64,000 nt of DNA from Nonomuraea sediminis (GTDB lineage Bacteria > Actinomycetota > Actinomycetes > Streptosporangiales > Streptosporangiaceae): the NCBI RefSeq assembly GCF_018531495.1, contig NZ_JAHDTI010000016.1, positions 182,062 to 246,061 of the forward strand, in the 5' to 3' direction. The notes below the pieces were generated by a model. The model saw nothing but the letters and a program-made list of their open reading frames with translations, did no database searches and was not told the origin of the DNA. A program made the translations under genes and the position numbers. Of this stretch, positions 1 through 8,212 are shown piece after piece; the first letter of the stretch is position 1; each line of letters opens with the position of its first letter.

Positions 1-1
1 G

Positions 2-949
2 CACGCCGGCGGAGGCCGTGCCCGCCTGATCGGCGCGGGCGTCCTGGCGGTGGCCGGAATCGCGCTCATCCCGGTGCTGCCCGGCGAGTGGCCGGAGGAC
101 TGGAGCGTCAACTTCGTCGCCCCGGTCAACGAGGCGGTCCACTGGGTCGAGTTCCACTGGTTCGACGTCACCTCCTTCATCAAGGACACGACGACCTACG
201 TGCTGCTCAACCCGCTGGAAGGGCTGCTCACCTCCGCCCCGTGGTGGCTGGTCGCCGCCGCGGTGCTGCTCCTCGCCTGGCGGGTGAGCGGCGTACGGCC
301 GGCGTTGACGGCCCTGGGCTGCCTGCTCGCCATGGCGTTGCTCGGCACCTGGGAGCACTCCATGCAGACGCTCACCACCGTGACCGTCGCGGTGCTGGCC
401 ACCATGGTCATCGGCCTGCTGCTCGGCGTGGCGGCCGCGCGTTCCTCCCGCTTCTCGGCCGTCCAACGGCCGATACTCGACGCCGCCCAGACGGTGCCGT
501 CGTTCGTCTACCTGCTGCCCGCCCTGGCGCTGTTCGGCCCGAGCAGGTTCACCGCGATCCTGGCCTCGGTGATCTACGCCGTGCCGCCGGTGGTCCGCCT
601 GGTCGAGGAGGGGATCCGGGCGGTGCCCGTCAGCGTGGTCGAGGCCGCCTCGTCGGCCGGGTCCACGCCCCGCCAACTGCTGTGGAAGGTCCAGTTGCCG
701 CTCGCCCGCAAGGCGATCCTGCTGGCTGCCAACCAGGGCATCATCATGACCCTGGCCATGGTCGTGGTGGGCGGCATGCTGGGCGCGGGGGCCCTGGGAT
801 ACGACGTCATCCAGGGCTTCTCCCAGCGACCGGACTTCGGGATGGGCTTCGCCGCGGGCATCGCGACGGTCCTGCTGGGAATCATGCTCGACCGCATCAC
901 GCAGGGCGCCGACAGGCGTCCCTCCCCCCAAAAAAGGAAACTCACATGA
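2..949 (+). CDS. Glycine betaine/proline-type ABC transporter permease (5' partial)
   Basis: Inner-membrane permease of a quaternary-amine (OpuA/ProU-like) ABC importer. The frame is open to the window edge, so the true start lies upstream; a GTG at 50 is only the first internal start. The visible part has several hydrophobic segments, then the binding-protein-dependent permease domain, with the coupling-loop region around EAASSAGSTPRQLLWKVQLP where such permeases contact their ATPase. The stop overlaps the start of the next gene as ATGA, so the two are translationally coupled. An ATPase gene is expected just upstream, outside the window. The substrate is inferred from the two betaine-type binding proteins that follow. 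Confidence 0.88.
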   Translation, partial: HAGGGRARLIGAGVLAVAGIALIPVLPGEWPEDWSVNFVAPVNEAVHWVEFHWFDVTSFIKDTTTYVLLNPLEGLLTSAPWWLVAAAVLLLAWRVSGVRPALTALGCLLAMALLGTWEHSMQTLTTVTVAVLATMVIGLLLGVAAARSSRFSAVQRPILDAAQTVPSFVYLLPALALFGPSRFTAILASVIYAVPPVVRLVEEGIRAVPVSVVEAASSAGSTPRQLLWKVQLPLARKAILLAANQGIIMTLAMVVVGGMLGAGALGYDVIQGFSQRPDFGMGFAAGIATVLLGIMLDRITQGADRRPSPQKRKLT

Positions 950-1917
950 AATTTCGCCTGGTCGCAGGCTTTCTCGTGCTGGGTATGGCGGCCGCCGGGT
1001 GTGGCGGGGCCAAGGTGGACAACAACCCCACCACCGCGGCTCCCAAGGCCGATGCAGGGAGCGCCTCGAGCGCGGGAACGGTCAAGATCGCGATCAACCC
1101 CTGGGTGGGGTACTCGGCCAGTGCCAACGTGGTGGCCTACCTGCTGAAGAACGAGCTCCACTACAACGTGGAGATGCCCGAGCTGAAGGAGCAGGTCTCC
1201 TGGGAGGGCTTCGAGTCCGGCACCGTCGACGTCGTCATCGAGAACTGGGGCCACGACGACCTCAAGAAGAAGTACATCGACGAGAAGAAGGTCGCCGTCT
1301 CCGCGGGCTCGACGGGCAACAAGGGCATCATCGGCTGGTACGTGCCGCAGTGGATGGCCGACAAGTACCCGGACATCACCGACTGGAAGAACCTGAACAA
1401 GTACGCCGACATGTTCAAGACCTCCGAGTCCGGTGACAAGGGCCAGCTGCTCGACGGCGACCCCAGCTACGTCACCAACGACGCGGCCCTGGTCAAGAAC
1501 CTCAAGCTCAACTACAAGGTGGTCACGGGCGGCAGCGAGGCGGCCCTGCTCAAGTCGGCCACGCAGGCCCAGGAGCAGCAGAAGGCGCTGCTGTTCTACT
1601 TCTGGACGCCGCACTGGTTCTTCAACAAGGTCAAGCTGGCCAGGGTCAAGCTGCCCGACTACACCGCGGGCTGTGACACGGACCCGAAGAAGGTCGCCTG
1701 CGACTACGCCGAGCTGGACCTCGACAAGATCGTGAGCAAGAAGTTCGCCGACACCGGCGGCAAGGCCTACGAGCTGGTCAAGAACTTCAACTGGACCAAC
1801 GAGGACCAGAACGCCGTCGCCGACGACATCACCAACAACGGCCTGAGCGCTGAGCAAGCCGCCAAGAAGTGGGTCGAGGCCAACACCGCCAAGTGGCAGG
1901 CCTGGATCCCCAAGTGA
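946..1917 (+). CDS. Glycine betaine/proline-binding lipoprotein (first of two)
   Basis: Extracellular substrate-binding lipoprotein (OpuAC/ProX-like family) of the betaine importer, 323 aa. A signal peptide of about 20 residues ends in a lipobox (AAAGC). The mature part has family-typical stretches such as INPWVGY and VIENWGHDDL. The ATG at 946 overlaps the permease stop and has an AAGGAA ribosome site six bases upstream. The protein is closely similar along its whole length to the product of the next gene, so this is a tandem duplication. The exact ligand (betaine, proline betaine, choline, ectoine) cannot be told from the sequence. Confidence 0.9.
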   Translation: MKFRLVAGFLVLGMAAAGCGGAKVDNNPTTAAPKADAGSASSAGTVKIAINPWVGYSASANVVAYLLKNELHYNVEMPELKEQVSWEGFESGTVDVVIENWGHDDLKKKYIDEKKVAVSAGSTGNKGIIGWYVPQWMADKYPDITDWKNLNKYADMFKTSESGDKGQLLDGDPSYVTNDAALVKNLKLNYKVVTGGSEAALLKSATQAQEQQKALLFYFWTPHWFFNKVKLARVKLPDYTAGCDTDPKKVACDYAELDLDKIVSKKFADTGGKAYELVKNFNWTNEDQNAVADDITNNGLSAEQAAKKWVEANTAKWQAWIPK

Positions 1918-1928
1918 CGATCCCCTCT

Positions 1929-1959
1929 CGGCCGTGACCCCGTGAGCGGGTCACGGCCG
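1929..1959 (+). terminator. Hairpin between the two binding-protein genes
   Basis: A perfect 12-bp inverted repeat (1929-1940 and 1948-1959) with a 7-base loop lies 11 bases after the first binding-protein stop. No T-run follows, so it may act as an attenuator or mRNA 3' stabiliser instead of a full terminator, giving less of the second protein. Confidence 0.6.
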
Positions 1960-2047
1960 GCCCGAGCGAAGGAGCTCGAGAGGAGAGAGCGAGGGCACCA
2001 ATGCCAACGAGTCTCGAAGCGGTCGCGACCATAGATACGGGCTGAAG

Positions 2048-2992
2048 ATGATGATGCGCGTTAGATCTCTCGCGGTCCCCATGGTGCTGGCCCTGGTGGT
2101 GGCCGGCTGCTCCGGCGCGGAGCCCAAGCCCGCCGCCGGATCCAAGGGCACGGTCAACATCGACGTCCACGGCTGGGTGGGTTACGAGGCCCAGGAGGCG
2201 GTGATCGCCTACCTGCTCGAGCACGAGCTGGGCTACAAGGTCCAGACCCGCAAGGGCGTGGCCGAGGCCGATTCCTGGCCGGGTTTCGCCAACGGCAAGG
2301 TGGACGTCATCGTCGAGAACTGGGGCCACGAAGATCTCAAGAAGGAGTACATCGAGCAGAAGAAGGTCGCGCTCTCCGCCGGTCTCACCGGGAACAAAGG
2401 CGTGATCGGATGGTATGTCCCTGAGTGGATGGTCAAGAAATATCCGGATATCACGGACTGGCGAAACCTGAACAAGTACGCGCATCTCTTCAAGACCGCC
2501 AAGTCCGGAAATTTCGGCCAGATGCTCGACGGTGACCCGAGCTTCGTCACCAACGACGAAAAGATCATCAGTAACCTCGGCCTGAATTTCAAGGTCGTCT
2601 ACTCCGGCAGCGAGGACGCTCTGATCAAGGCGGCCGAGGAGGCGACGAAGAACAACAAGCCGCTGCTGATGTATTTCTACGAGCCGCAGTGGCTGTTCAC
2701 CAAGGTCAACCTCGTCAAGGTGAACCTGCCCTCCTACGCCATCGGGTGCGACAACGACCCGGCGAAGGTGTCCTGCGACTACCCGCCCTACCTGCTCGAC
2801 AAGATCGTCAGCACGAAGTTCGCCCAGACCGGCGGCAAGGCCTACGACCTGATCCGCAACTTCACCTGGACCAACGACAACCAGAACGCGGTGGCCAGCG
2901 ACATCGTCAACGGCAAGATGAAGCCGGAAGAGGCCGCCAAGAAGTGGGTCGAGGAGAACAAGATCGTCTGGAAGGACTGGATCCCGCGCTGA
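2048..2992 (+). CDS. Glycine betaine/proline-binding lipoprotein (second copy)
   Basis: Paralogue of the preceding binding protein, 314 aa, with lipobox VVAGC and the same family landmarks (VHGWVGYEAQE, VENWGHEDL, NLNKYAH). Three consecutive ATG codons open the gene, so the start could be 2048, 2051 or 2054. It is 130 bp from the first copy across a strong hairpin. Stretches around 2390-2640 use more A/T-ending codons than the first copy, suggesting the copies have been evolving separately. The two receptors probably feed one permease with different ligand preference or affinity (inference). Confidence 0.88.
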   Translation: MMMRVRSLAVPMVLALVVAGCSGAEPKPAAGSKGTVNIDVHGWVGYEAQEAVIAYLLEHELGYKVQTRKGVAEADSWPGFANGKVDVIVENWGHEDLKKEYIEQKKVALSAGLTGNKGVIGWYVPEWMVKKYPDITDWRNLNKYAHLFKTAKSGNFGQMLDGDPSFVTNDEKIISNLGLNFKVVYSGSEDALIKAAEEATKNNKPLLMYFYEPQWLFTKVNLVKVNLPSYAIGCDNDPAKVSCDYPPYLLDKIVSTKFAQTGGKAYDLIRNFTWTNDNQNAVASDIVNGKMKPEEAAKKWVEENKIVWKDWIPR

Positions 2993-2993
2993 C

Positions 2994-3785
2994 CTAGCGG
3001 CGGCGCTCGACCAGGACCTCGATGCCGTCCAGGACCCGCTCCAGGCCGAACTCGAAGGCGTGGCCGGCGTTGTAGGCCGCCTGGTGGGTCTCGCCCGCCG
3101 CCTGCCCGACGCGGGAGGCCACGGGGAAGCGTGAGGCGTCGGCGATCGCGCCGAGGAAGGGCGCGTGCGCGTCCCACCACTGCTGGTCCGTCATGCCGGT
3201 CTGCGACTCGGCCTGCGCCGCCTCGACGGCGCCGCGGGCCGCGCCGTGCACGAACCCGGTGACCAGGGTGAGCACGGCGTCCATCTCCAGGTCCGTCAGC
3301 CCGATCCCGTCGATGGCGCTCAGCTCGTACTCGTACTTGGCCGTCACGTTGGGCCCCAGCACCGGGCGGCTGGTGGCCACCTGCAGCAGCCACGGGTGGC
3401 GCAGGTACAGCTTCCAGTTCTCCCTGGCGATCTGCTCCAGCCGGTCGCGCCACCCGCCCGGCACGTCGTCGGGCCTGGCGGTCTCGGCATAGACGGTGTC
3501 GAGCATGACGTCCAGGAGCTCGGGCTTGCCCGGCACGTAGGTGTACAGCGACATCGTGCCGACGCCCAGCCCCTCGGCGACGCGGCGCATCGACAGCGCC
3601 TGCAGCCCTTCGGTGTCGGCCACCTCGATGGCGGCCCGCACGATCCGGTCCACGCTGAGGTCGGGCTTGCCCTTGCGGCTCGTCCGCTCGCTGGTGCGCC
3701 AGAGCAGGGCCAGGCTGCGCGCCGGGTCTCCCTTGCCGCTGTACTCGATCGTCACCCTTCGTACGGTACACCGTACGGTTGGCAT
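2994..3785 (-). CDS. TetR-family repressor of the adjacent DrrAB-like exporter
   Basis: TetR/AcrR regulator, 263 aa. The N-terminal helix-turn-helix lies around residues 45-90 (IVRAAIEVADTEG, GVGTMSLYTYV) and the rest is a ligand-binding domain of the TetR_C type common beside drug exporters. It is divergent from the ABC genes with only 29 bp between start codons. The ATG at 3785 has no ribosome site but has TACGGT five bases upstream, so a leaderless start is likely; GTG at 3755 is the alternative. It probably represses itself and the exporter through the palindromes in this gap. Its 3' end is duplicated as a broken inverted copy at 8008-8196. Confidence 0.85.
   Translation of the reverse strand: MPTVRCTVRRVTIEYSGKGDPARSLALLWRTSERTSRKGKPDLSVDRIVRAAIEVADTEGLQALSMRRVAEGLGVGTMSLYTYVPGKPELLDVMLDTVYAETARPDDVPGGWRDRLEQIARENWKLYLRHPWLLQVATSRPVLGPNVTAKYEYELSAIDGIGLTDLEMDAVLTLVTGFVHGAARGAVEAAQAESQTGMTDQQWWDAHAPFLGAIADASRFPVASRVGQAAGETHQAAYNAGHAFEFGLERVLDGIEVLVERRR
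3760..3777. promoter_or_regulatory. TetR operator 1 (perfect palindrome)
   Basis: CGTACGGT-AC-ACCGTACG, 8-bp arms with a 2-bp centre, in the first codons of the TetR gene. A related site begins exactly 40 bp away at 3800. Confidence 0.7.
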
Positions 3786-3807
3786 CTTGAACCGTATGCT
3801 GTACGGT
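3779..3807 (+). promoter_or_regulatory. Promoter of the DrrAB-like operon
   Basis: TTGGCA (3779-3784), a 17-bp spacer, then TACGGT (3802-3807). The expected transcript start coincides with the ATG at 3815, so the mRNA would be leaderless, in line with the lack of a ribosome site. Confidence 0.6.
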
Positions 3808-3817
3808 ACGCCGTATG
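3800..3817. promoter_or_regulatory. TetR operator 2 (imperfect palindrome)
   Basis: TGTACGGT-AC-GCCGTATG matches operator 1 at most positions, covers the -10 hexamer and runs into the ATG of the ATPase gene. A further half-site (ACCGTATG) lies at 3791-3798 over the leftward -10. Confidence 0.6.
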
Positions 3818-4732
3818 GCAGCTGTGAGCGCGCAAGCTCTGCGAAAGACGTACGGCAAGAAGACGGCGCTCGACGGCGTGGACCTGGAGGTGGCCGCGGG
3901 CACCGTCTTCGGCCTGCTGGGTCCCAACGGCGCGGGTAAGACGACCACCGTCCGCATCCTGACCACGCTCCTGCGCCCCGACGGCGGCCACGCGCGGGTG
4001 GCCGGCTTCGACGTCGCGAAGGACCCGAAGAAGGTACGGCAGGCCATCGGCCTCGTGGGCCAGCACGCGGCGGTCGACGAGGTGCTGACCGGGTGGCAGA
4101 ACCTGGAGCTGTTCGGCCGCCTCTACCACCTGGGGGCCAGGCAGGCCGCGACCAGGGCGGCCGAGCTGCTCGACCAGTTCGGCCTGGAGCACCCGGGCCC
4201 GGTCAAGGAGTACTCGGGCGGCATGCGGCGCAGGCTCGACCTGGCGGCCGGGATGATCCTGGCCCCGCCCGTGCTCTTCCTCGACGAGCCGACCACCGGC
4301 CTCGACCCGCGCAGCAGGAGCGAGGTGTGGAAGGCGGTGCGCGGCCTGGTCGCGGGCGGCACCACGGTGCTGCTGACCACGCAGTACCTGGAGGAGGCCG
4401 ACCAGCTCGCCGACCGCGTCGCGGTCATCGACGGCGGGAAGGTGGTGGCCGAGGGCACCCCGGCAGCGCTCAAGGCCGACCTCGGCGGCGACCGCCTCGA
4501 CCTGGTCGTCCGCGACCCTGACCGGCTTGAGGAGGCGGCGGGGATCATCGGGCGGGCAACAGTCGACCAGGACACGCGGCACGTCAGCGTCCCCGTCACC
4601 GACCGGGTCCGAGAACTCGGCGACGCCCTGGCCGCGCTGGCCAAGGCCGGGATCGAGGTCGACGACGTGGCCCTGCGCGGGCCCACCCTGGACGAAGTGT
4701 TCCTCTCCCTCACCGAAAGGGGCTCGGCATGA
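3815..4732 (+). CDS. Daunorubicin-resistance-type ABC transporter ATPase (DrrA-like)
   Basis: Cytoplasmic ATPase of a two-gene drug exporter, 305 aa, the usual DrrA length. Walker A GPNGAGKTT is at residues 36-44, the signature is YSGGMRRRL, Walker B is LFLDEPTTGLD, and the DrrA-type C-terminal extension ends in LRGPTLDEVFLSLTERG. The next gene overlaps the stop by ATGA. The TetR operator overlaps the start codon, so expression is probably induced by a toxic small molecule; which one is not visible. Confidence 0.92.
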   Translation: MAAVSAQALRKTYGKKTALDGVDLEVAAGTVFGLLGPNGAGKTTTVRILTTLLRPDGGHARVAGFDVAKDPKKVRQAIGLVGQHAAVDEVLTGWQNLELFGRLYHLGARQAATRAAELLDQFGLEHPGPVKEYSGGMRRRLDLAAGMILAPPVLFLDEPTTGLDPRSRSEVWKAVRGLVAGGTTVLLTTQYLEEADQLADRVAVIDGGKVVAEGTPAALKADLGGDRLDLVVRDPDRLEEAAGIIGRATVDQDTRHVSVPVTDRVRELGDALAALAKAGIEVDDVALRGPTLDEVFLSLTERGSA

Positions 4733-5505
4733 CCGCGGTGCTCGACGGCTGGACGGTGGCCAGGCGGGATCTCCTGCACTGGCGCGCCCAGCCGATGACG
4801 GTGGTGTTCGGCGTCGTGTTCCCCGTCGTGATCACGCTGGCGTTCGGCTACCTGTTCGGCGGGGCGGTGGCCGTGCCGGACGGGGCCGACTACTTCGCCT
4901 TCCTGATGCCCGGCATGTACGGCATGACCATGCTGTTCGGCCTGGGCGCCACGATGGTCGCCGTGGCCACGGACCTCGCGCGGGGCGTGACCGACCGCTT
5001 CCGCTCGATCCCGATGGCGCAGTCAGGCGTGCTGATCGGGCGCAGCATCGCCGACCTGCTCAACTCGGTGCTGATCCTGGCCGGGATGCTGGCGTGCGGC
5101 CTGGCCGTGGGCTGGCGCCCGGCGAGCATCCCGGGGCTGCTCGCCGGTGCCGGGATCCTGCTGCTGCTCCGCTTCGCTCTGCTGTGGGCGGGGATCTACT
5201 TCGGGCTGCTCGCCCGGGATCCGGGTGCGGTGACCGGTGTGCAGATGCTGGAGTTCCCCGTCGGGTTCCTGTCCAACGCCTTCGTCGCCCCGGCCACCAT
5301 GCCGGGCTGGCTGGGCGCCGTCGCGGAGTGGAACCCGCTGTCGTCCACGGTCGCCGCCGCCAGGCAGCTGTTCGGCAATCCTGGCTGGGGCGGCGATTCG
5401 TGGGTGGCGCAGCACGCCGTACTCATGGCGGTCGTCTGGCCGGTCGCTCTGACGGTGGTCTTCTTCGCGCTGTCGGTGCGCCTGTGGCGGCGCCTGGACC
5501 GCTAG
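4729..5505 (+). CDS. ABC-2 type exporter permease (DrrB-like)
   Basis: Membrane partner of the preceding ATPase, 258 aa, with about six hydrophobic segments and the ABC-2 permease pattern (NPLSSTVAAARQLFGNP near the C-terminus). It is translationally coupled by a 4-bp overlap. Its stop overlaps that of the convergent SnoaL-like gene, leaving no room for a terminator. Confidence 0.9.
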   Translation: MTAVLDGWTVARRDLLHWRAQPMTVVFGVVFPVVITLAFGYLFGGAVAVPDGADYFAFLMPGMYGMTMLFGLGATMVAVATDLARGVTDRFRSIPMAQSGVLIGRSIADLLNSVLILAGMLACGLAVGWRPASIPGLLAGAGILLLLRFALLWAGIYFGLLARDPGAVTGVQMLEFPVGFLSNAFVAPATMPGWLGAVAEWNPLSSTVAAARQLFGNPGWGGDSWVAQHAVLMAVVWPVALTVVFFALSVRLWRRLDR

Positions 5506-5822
5506 AAGTAGCCCACCACCCTGCGGATGCGGTCACCGGCGAACTCGACCATGTCGTAGCCGGTGGCCACGTCCCCCAGGTGCCAGGTGAACAGCGCCGT
5601 GTCGTGGTGGGCGCCGATCACCTCGCCGAGCCGGAAGCGCAGGTCGCCGAACTTCTCGTGCGCCTTCCCGATGGCCTCCGACAGCGCGGCGTGCCCCTCG
5701 ATCCCGGCGTAGTCCGGGTCGGAGTACACCGAGTCCTCCGTCATCACCTCCTCAATGGCCGCCTCCCTGCGCGCGGCGTCACGCTCGTTCCAGATCTCCA
5801 GGTACTGCTCGACGAGCTTCAT
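5502..5822 (-). CDS. SnoaL-like/NTF2-fold protein
   Basis: Small cytoplasmic protein of 106 aa with the SnoaL-like pattern: a helical start (MKLVEQYLEIWNERD), YSDPDYAGIEGHAAL, then beta strands with GDVATGYDMVEF. Members range from polyketide cyclases to enzymes of unknown function. It lies just after the MFS pump gene with a 4-bp ATGA overlap, so it is made with the pump and may act on the same compound. No catalytic assignment is possible. Confidence 0.8.
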   Translation of the reverse strand: MKLVEQYLEIWNERDAARREAAIEEVMTEDSVYSDPDYAGIEGHAALSEAIGKAHEKFGDLRFRLGEVIGAHHDTALFTWHLGDVATGYDMVEFAGDRIRRVVGYF

Positions 5823-7231
5823 GCGTCGACCCTTTCTTTGATGGTTTCAATCTGCGGTTGTGGCTTGAAGGCGAGCGCGATCAGCCCGCCCGCGACGGTG
5901 GCCGCCGCGGCGACCCATCCGCTCACACGCAATCCCTCCAGCACCTGTACGGCGTGCGGCTGCCGCCCCAGTCCCGCCGTGGCGACTGCGACCAGTACGG
6001 CCAGCCCCATGGCCCCGCCGATCTGCGCCGACGTGGTCGCCAGCCCCGATGCCACCCCCTGCTGCCCGGCGGGCGCCCCCGACCCGGCGGAGGCGTACAC
6101 GGCCACGAACGCGACCCCGCCGAAGAAGCCCCAGATCACGCTGCCCGGCAGCAGGGCAGGGAACGATCCGCCGATCGACATCCCCGCCACCAGCGCGCCC
6201 ATCCCGACGCCGGCCCCCGCCATGCCCAGGCTGAGCGTGGCGCGCAGCCCCCACCGGCCGAGCATCGCCGGCGCCGCCTTCAGCGCGGCGACCATGCACA
6301 CCAGCGTGAGCGGCAGGAACGCCAGCCCCGCCTGGAGCCCGCTGTAGCCGAGCACGGGCTGCAGGTAGGTGGTCAGCACGTAGTACCCGGCGCCCAGGGT
6401 GCCCTGGAACACGGCGATCACCGCCATCGTCGTGCCCAGTCCCCGTGCCCGGATCAGCCGCGCGGGCACCAGCGGATCACGGGTACGCCCCTCGACGACC
6501 AGCAGGACGGCCAGCAGCATCGCGCCCGCGGCCAGCGAGCCCGCGCCGTGCACCGACCACCAGCCCGCGTCGGGGCCGCCGGCCAGCCCGAGCACCACCA
6601 GCACGGAACCGGCCGTGGCCAGCAGCGCTCCGGGCAGGTCGAACCCGCGCACGCCCGTCACGGGCGGCGGATCGGGGGGCAGCAGCCGCGTCGCCGTCAG
6701 CGCGGCGCCCAGGGCGAGCGGCACGTTGACGTAGAAGACGCCCTGCCAGCCGACGTAGTGGGTCAGCACACCGCCCAGCAGCGATCCCGCCGCGAGGCCC
6801 GCGCTGCCCGCCATGCCCCAGGCACCCATCGCCCGGTTGCGCTCGGGGCCCTCCGCGAACGCACCGAAGATCAAGGCAAGCGTCGCGGGTGAGATCAGCG
6901 CCCCGCCGACGCCCTGCACGGCCCGCGCCGCTACCAGCAATCCCGGGCTCGTGGCGAGCCCGCCCGCCAGCGACGCCACGCCGTACAGGGTCAGTCCGAG
7001 CATGAACATGCGCCGCGCGCCGAGCCGGTCCACGGCCCGCCCGCCGAGCAGCAGGAGACCGCCGAGCCCGACGGCGTAGGCGCTGACCACCCACTGCACC
7101 GAGCGAACCCCGAAGCCCAGCTCGGTGCCGATGTCGGGCAGCGCGACGTAAACGATGTTGTAGTCCAAGGCCACGATCAGCTGGGTGAACGCCAGCAGCG
7201 CCAACTTTCCTACACGGTGTTCAATCTTCAC
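5819..7231 (-). CDS. MFS drug efflux transporter (DHA2, EmrB/QacA type)
   Basis: Proton-coupled efflux pump, 470 aa with about 14 membrane segments. Family motifs are LDYNIVYVALPDIGTELG in TM1, the motif-A loop GGRAVDRLGARRM after TM2, and ARAVQGVGGALISPA in TM4-5. I chose GTG 7231, where the protein opens KIEHRVGKLALLAFTQ: a TACTGT -10 lies eight bases upstream with TTGACA 16 bp further, indicating a leaderless mRNA. It is divergent from a TetR gene 37 bp away, its probable repressor. Confidence 0.9.
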   Translation of the reverse strand: MKIEHRVGKLALLAFTQLIVALDYNIVYVALPDIGTELGFGVRSVQWVVSAYAVGLGGLLLLGGRAVDRLGARRMFMLGLTLYGVASLAGGLATSPGLLVAARAVQGVGGALISPATLALIFGAFAEGPERNRAMGAWGMAGSAGLAAGSLLGGVLTHYVGWQGVFYVNVPLALGAALTATRLLPPDPPPVTGVRGFDLPGALLATAGSVLVVLGLAGGPDAGWWSVHGAGSLAAGAMLLAVLLVVEGRTRDPLVPARLIRARGLGTTMAVIAVFQGTLGAGYYVLTTYLQPVLGYSGLQAGLAFLPLTLVCMVAALKAAPAMLGRWGLRATLSLGMAGAGVGMGALVAGMSIGGSFPALLPGSVIWGFFGGVAFVAVYASAGSGAPAGQQGVASGLATTSAQIGGAMGLAVLVAVATAGLGRQPHAVQVLEGLRVSGWVAAAATVAGGLIALAFKPQPQIETIKERVDA

Positions 7232-7237
7232 ACGGCG

Positions 7238-7266
7238 TACAGTAGCGGAACGCTGTAGACTGTCAA
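7238..7266. promoter_or_regulatory. Overlapping divergent promoters with interrupted palindrome
   Basis: Leftward promoter for the MFS gene: TTGACA (7266-7261), 16 bp, TACTGT (7244-7239). Rightward -10 for the TetR gene: TAGACT (7256-7261). TACAG (7238-7242) and CTGTA (7253-7257) form 5-bp inverted arms around an AGCG-GAA-CGCT core, a plausible TetR site that would block both promoters. Confidence 0.5.
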
Positions 7267-7268
7267 GG

Positions 7269-7967
7269 GTGAGCGAGCAGACCATGAGCAGGCGGGCCCG
7301 GCTCCGCGTGGAGACGACCAGGGAGATCAAGGAGATCGCGCTGCGGCTCATGGCCGAGGGCGGTCCCGACGCCATCACGCTGCGCGCCATCGCGCGGGAG
7401 ATGGGGATGACCGCGGGCGCCATCTACAGCTACTTCGCCACCAGGGACGACCTGATCACCACGCTGATCACGGACGTCTACACCGCGCTCGTCGACGACG
7501 CCGAGGCCGCCCGCGACCGGGTGCCCGAATCCGACCCCGGCGGGCGGGTGCTGGCCTGGGGGCAGGCGGTGCGCACCTGGGCGCTGGCCAATCCGGAAGG
7601 GTTCCGGCTGATCTACGGCGATCCGGTGCCGGGATACCAGCCGCCGCCCGGCGGGGCGGCAAGCGAGGCGGAGCATCGCGCGTGCGCCGGGCTCACCGGG
7701 CTGGTGGCCGCCGCCTGGCCTCGCGCGTCAGCGCTGCAGGGCGGCGACTACGCCTGGTCGGACTTCGACCCCGCGCTGGTGGGGCAGGTGCAGGCCGAAT
7801 TCCCCGGGCTGCCGCCGGCCGCGGTGGCGCTGGCGCTGCGGGTGTGGGGGCGCATGCACGGGCTGATCGCGCTGGAGATCTACGGGCACCTCAGCCCGCT
7901 GGCCCACGATCCCGAGGCCCTCTACGCCGCCGAAATGCGCGACCTGATCCGCTCCCTGGGGCTTTGA
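7269..7967 (+). CDS. TetR-family regulator of the MFS pump
   Basis: TetR/AcrR repressor, 232 aa. The helix-turn-helix is at about residues 15-60 (IKEIALRLMAEGGPDAITL, GMTAGAIYSYFATRDDL) and the ligand domain resembles TetR_C of the WHG type (RVWGRMHGLIALEIYGHL). The GTG at 7269 is preferred: TAGACT ends eight bases upstream and there is no ribosome site. It is divergent from, and probably represses, the MFS-SnoaL operon. Confidence 0.86.
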   Translation: MSEQTMSRRARLRVETTREIKEIALRLMAEGGPDAITLRAIAREMGMTAGAIYSYFATRDDLITTLITDVYTALVDDAEAARDRVPESDPGGRVLAWGQAVRTWALANPEGFRLIYGDPVPGYQPPPGGAASEAEHRACAGLTGLVAAAWPRASALQGGDYAWSDFDPALVGQVQAEFPGLPPAAVALALRVWGRMHGLIALEIYGHLSPLAHDPEALYAAEMRDLIRSLGL

Positions 7968-8007
7968 CGGAGGCGCCCCTCGCCGAGACCGCGCGATCTC
8001 GAGAACC

Positions 8008-8212
8008 GCAGGCCGAGTCGCAGACCGGCATGACGGACCAGCAGTGGTGGGACGCGCACGCGCCCTTCCTCGGCGCGATCGCCGACGCCTCCCGCGTCGG
8101 GCAGGCGGCGGGCGAGACCCACTAGGCGGCCTACAACGCCGGCCACGCCTTCGAGTTCGGCCTGGAGCGGGTCCTGGACGGCATCGAGGTCCTGGTGCGG
8201 CGGCGGAACTAA
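8008..8212 (+). pseudogene. Broken inverted copy of the 3' end of the TetR gene at 2994-3785
   Basis: Positions 8008-8196 match the reverse complement of 3010-3216 almost base for base. One C-to-T change turns CAG into a TAG stop at 8123-8125. An 18-bp stretch (FPVASR codons in the intact gene) is missing, its ends lying in short repeats of the GCCTC-CGC type. The last codons also differ. It has no N-terminus, DNA-binding domain or start. It shares the TAA at 8210-8212 with the 3' end of the next gene on the opposite strand. It marks a local duplication or inversion event. Confidence 0.9.

Noticed and set aside
574..1857. 427-codon minus-strand frame opposite the betaine transporter genes
   Set aside because: Low-complexity Val/Leu/Gly product in an antisense frame of two certain genes.
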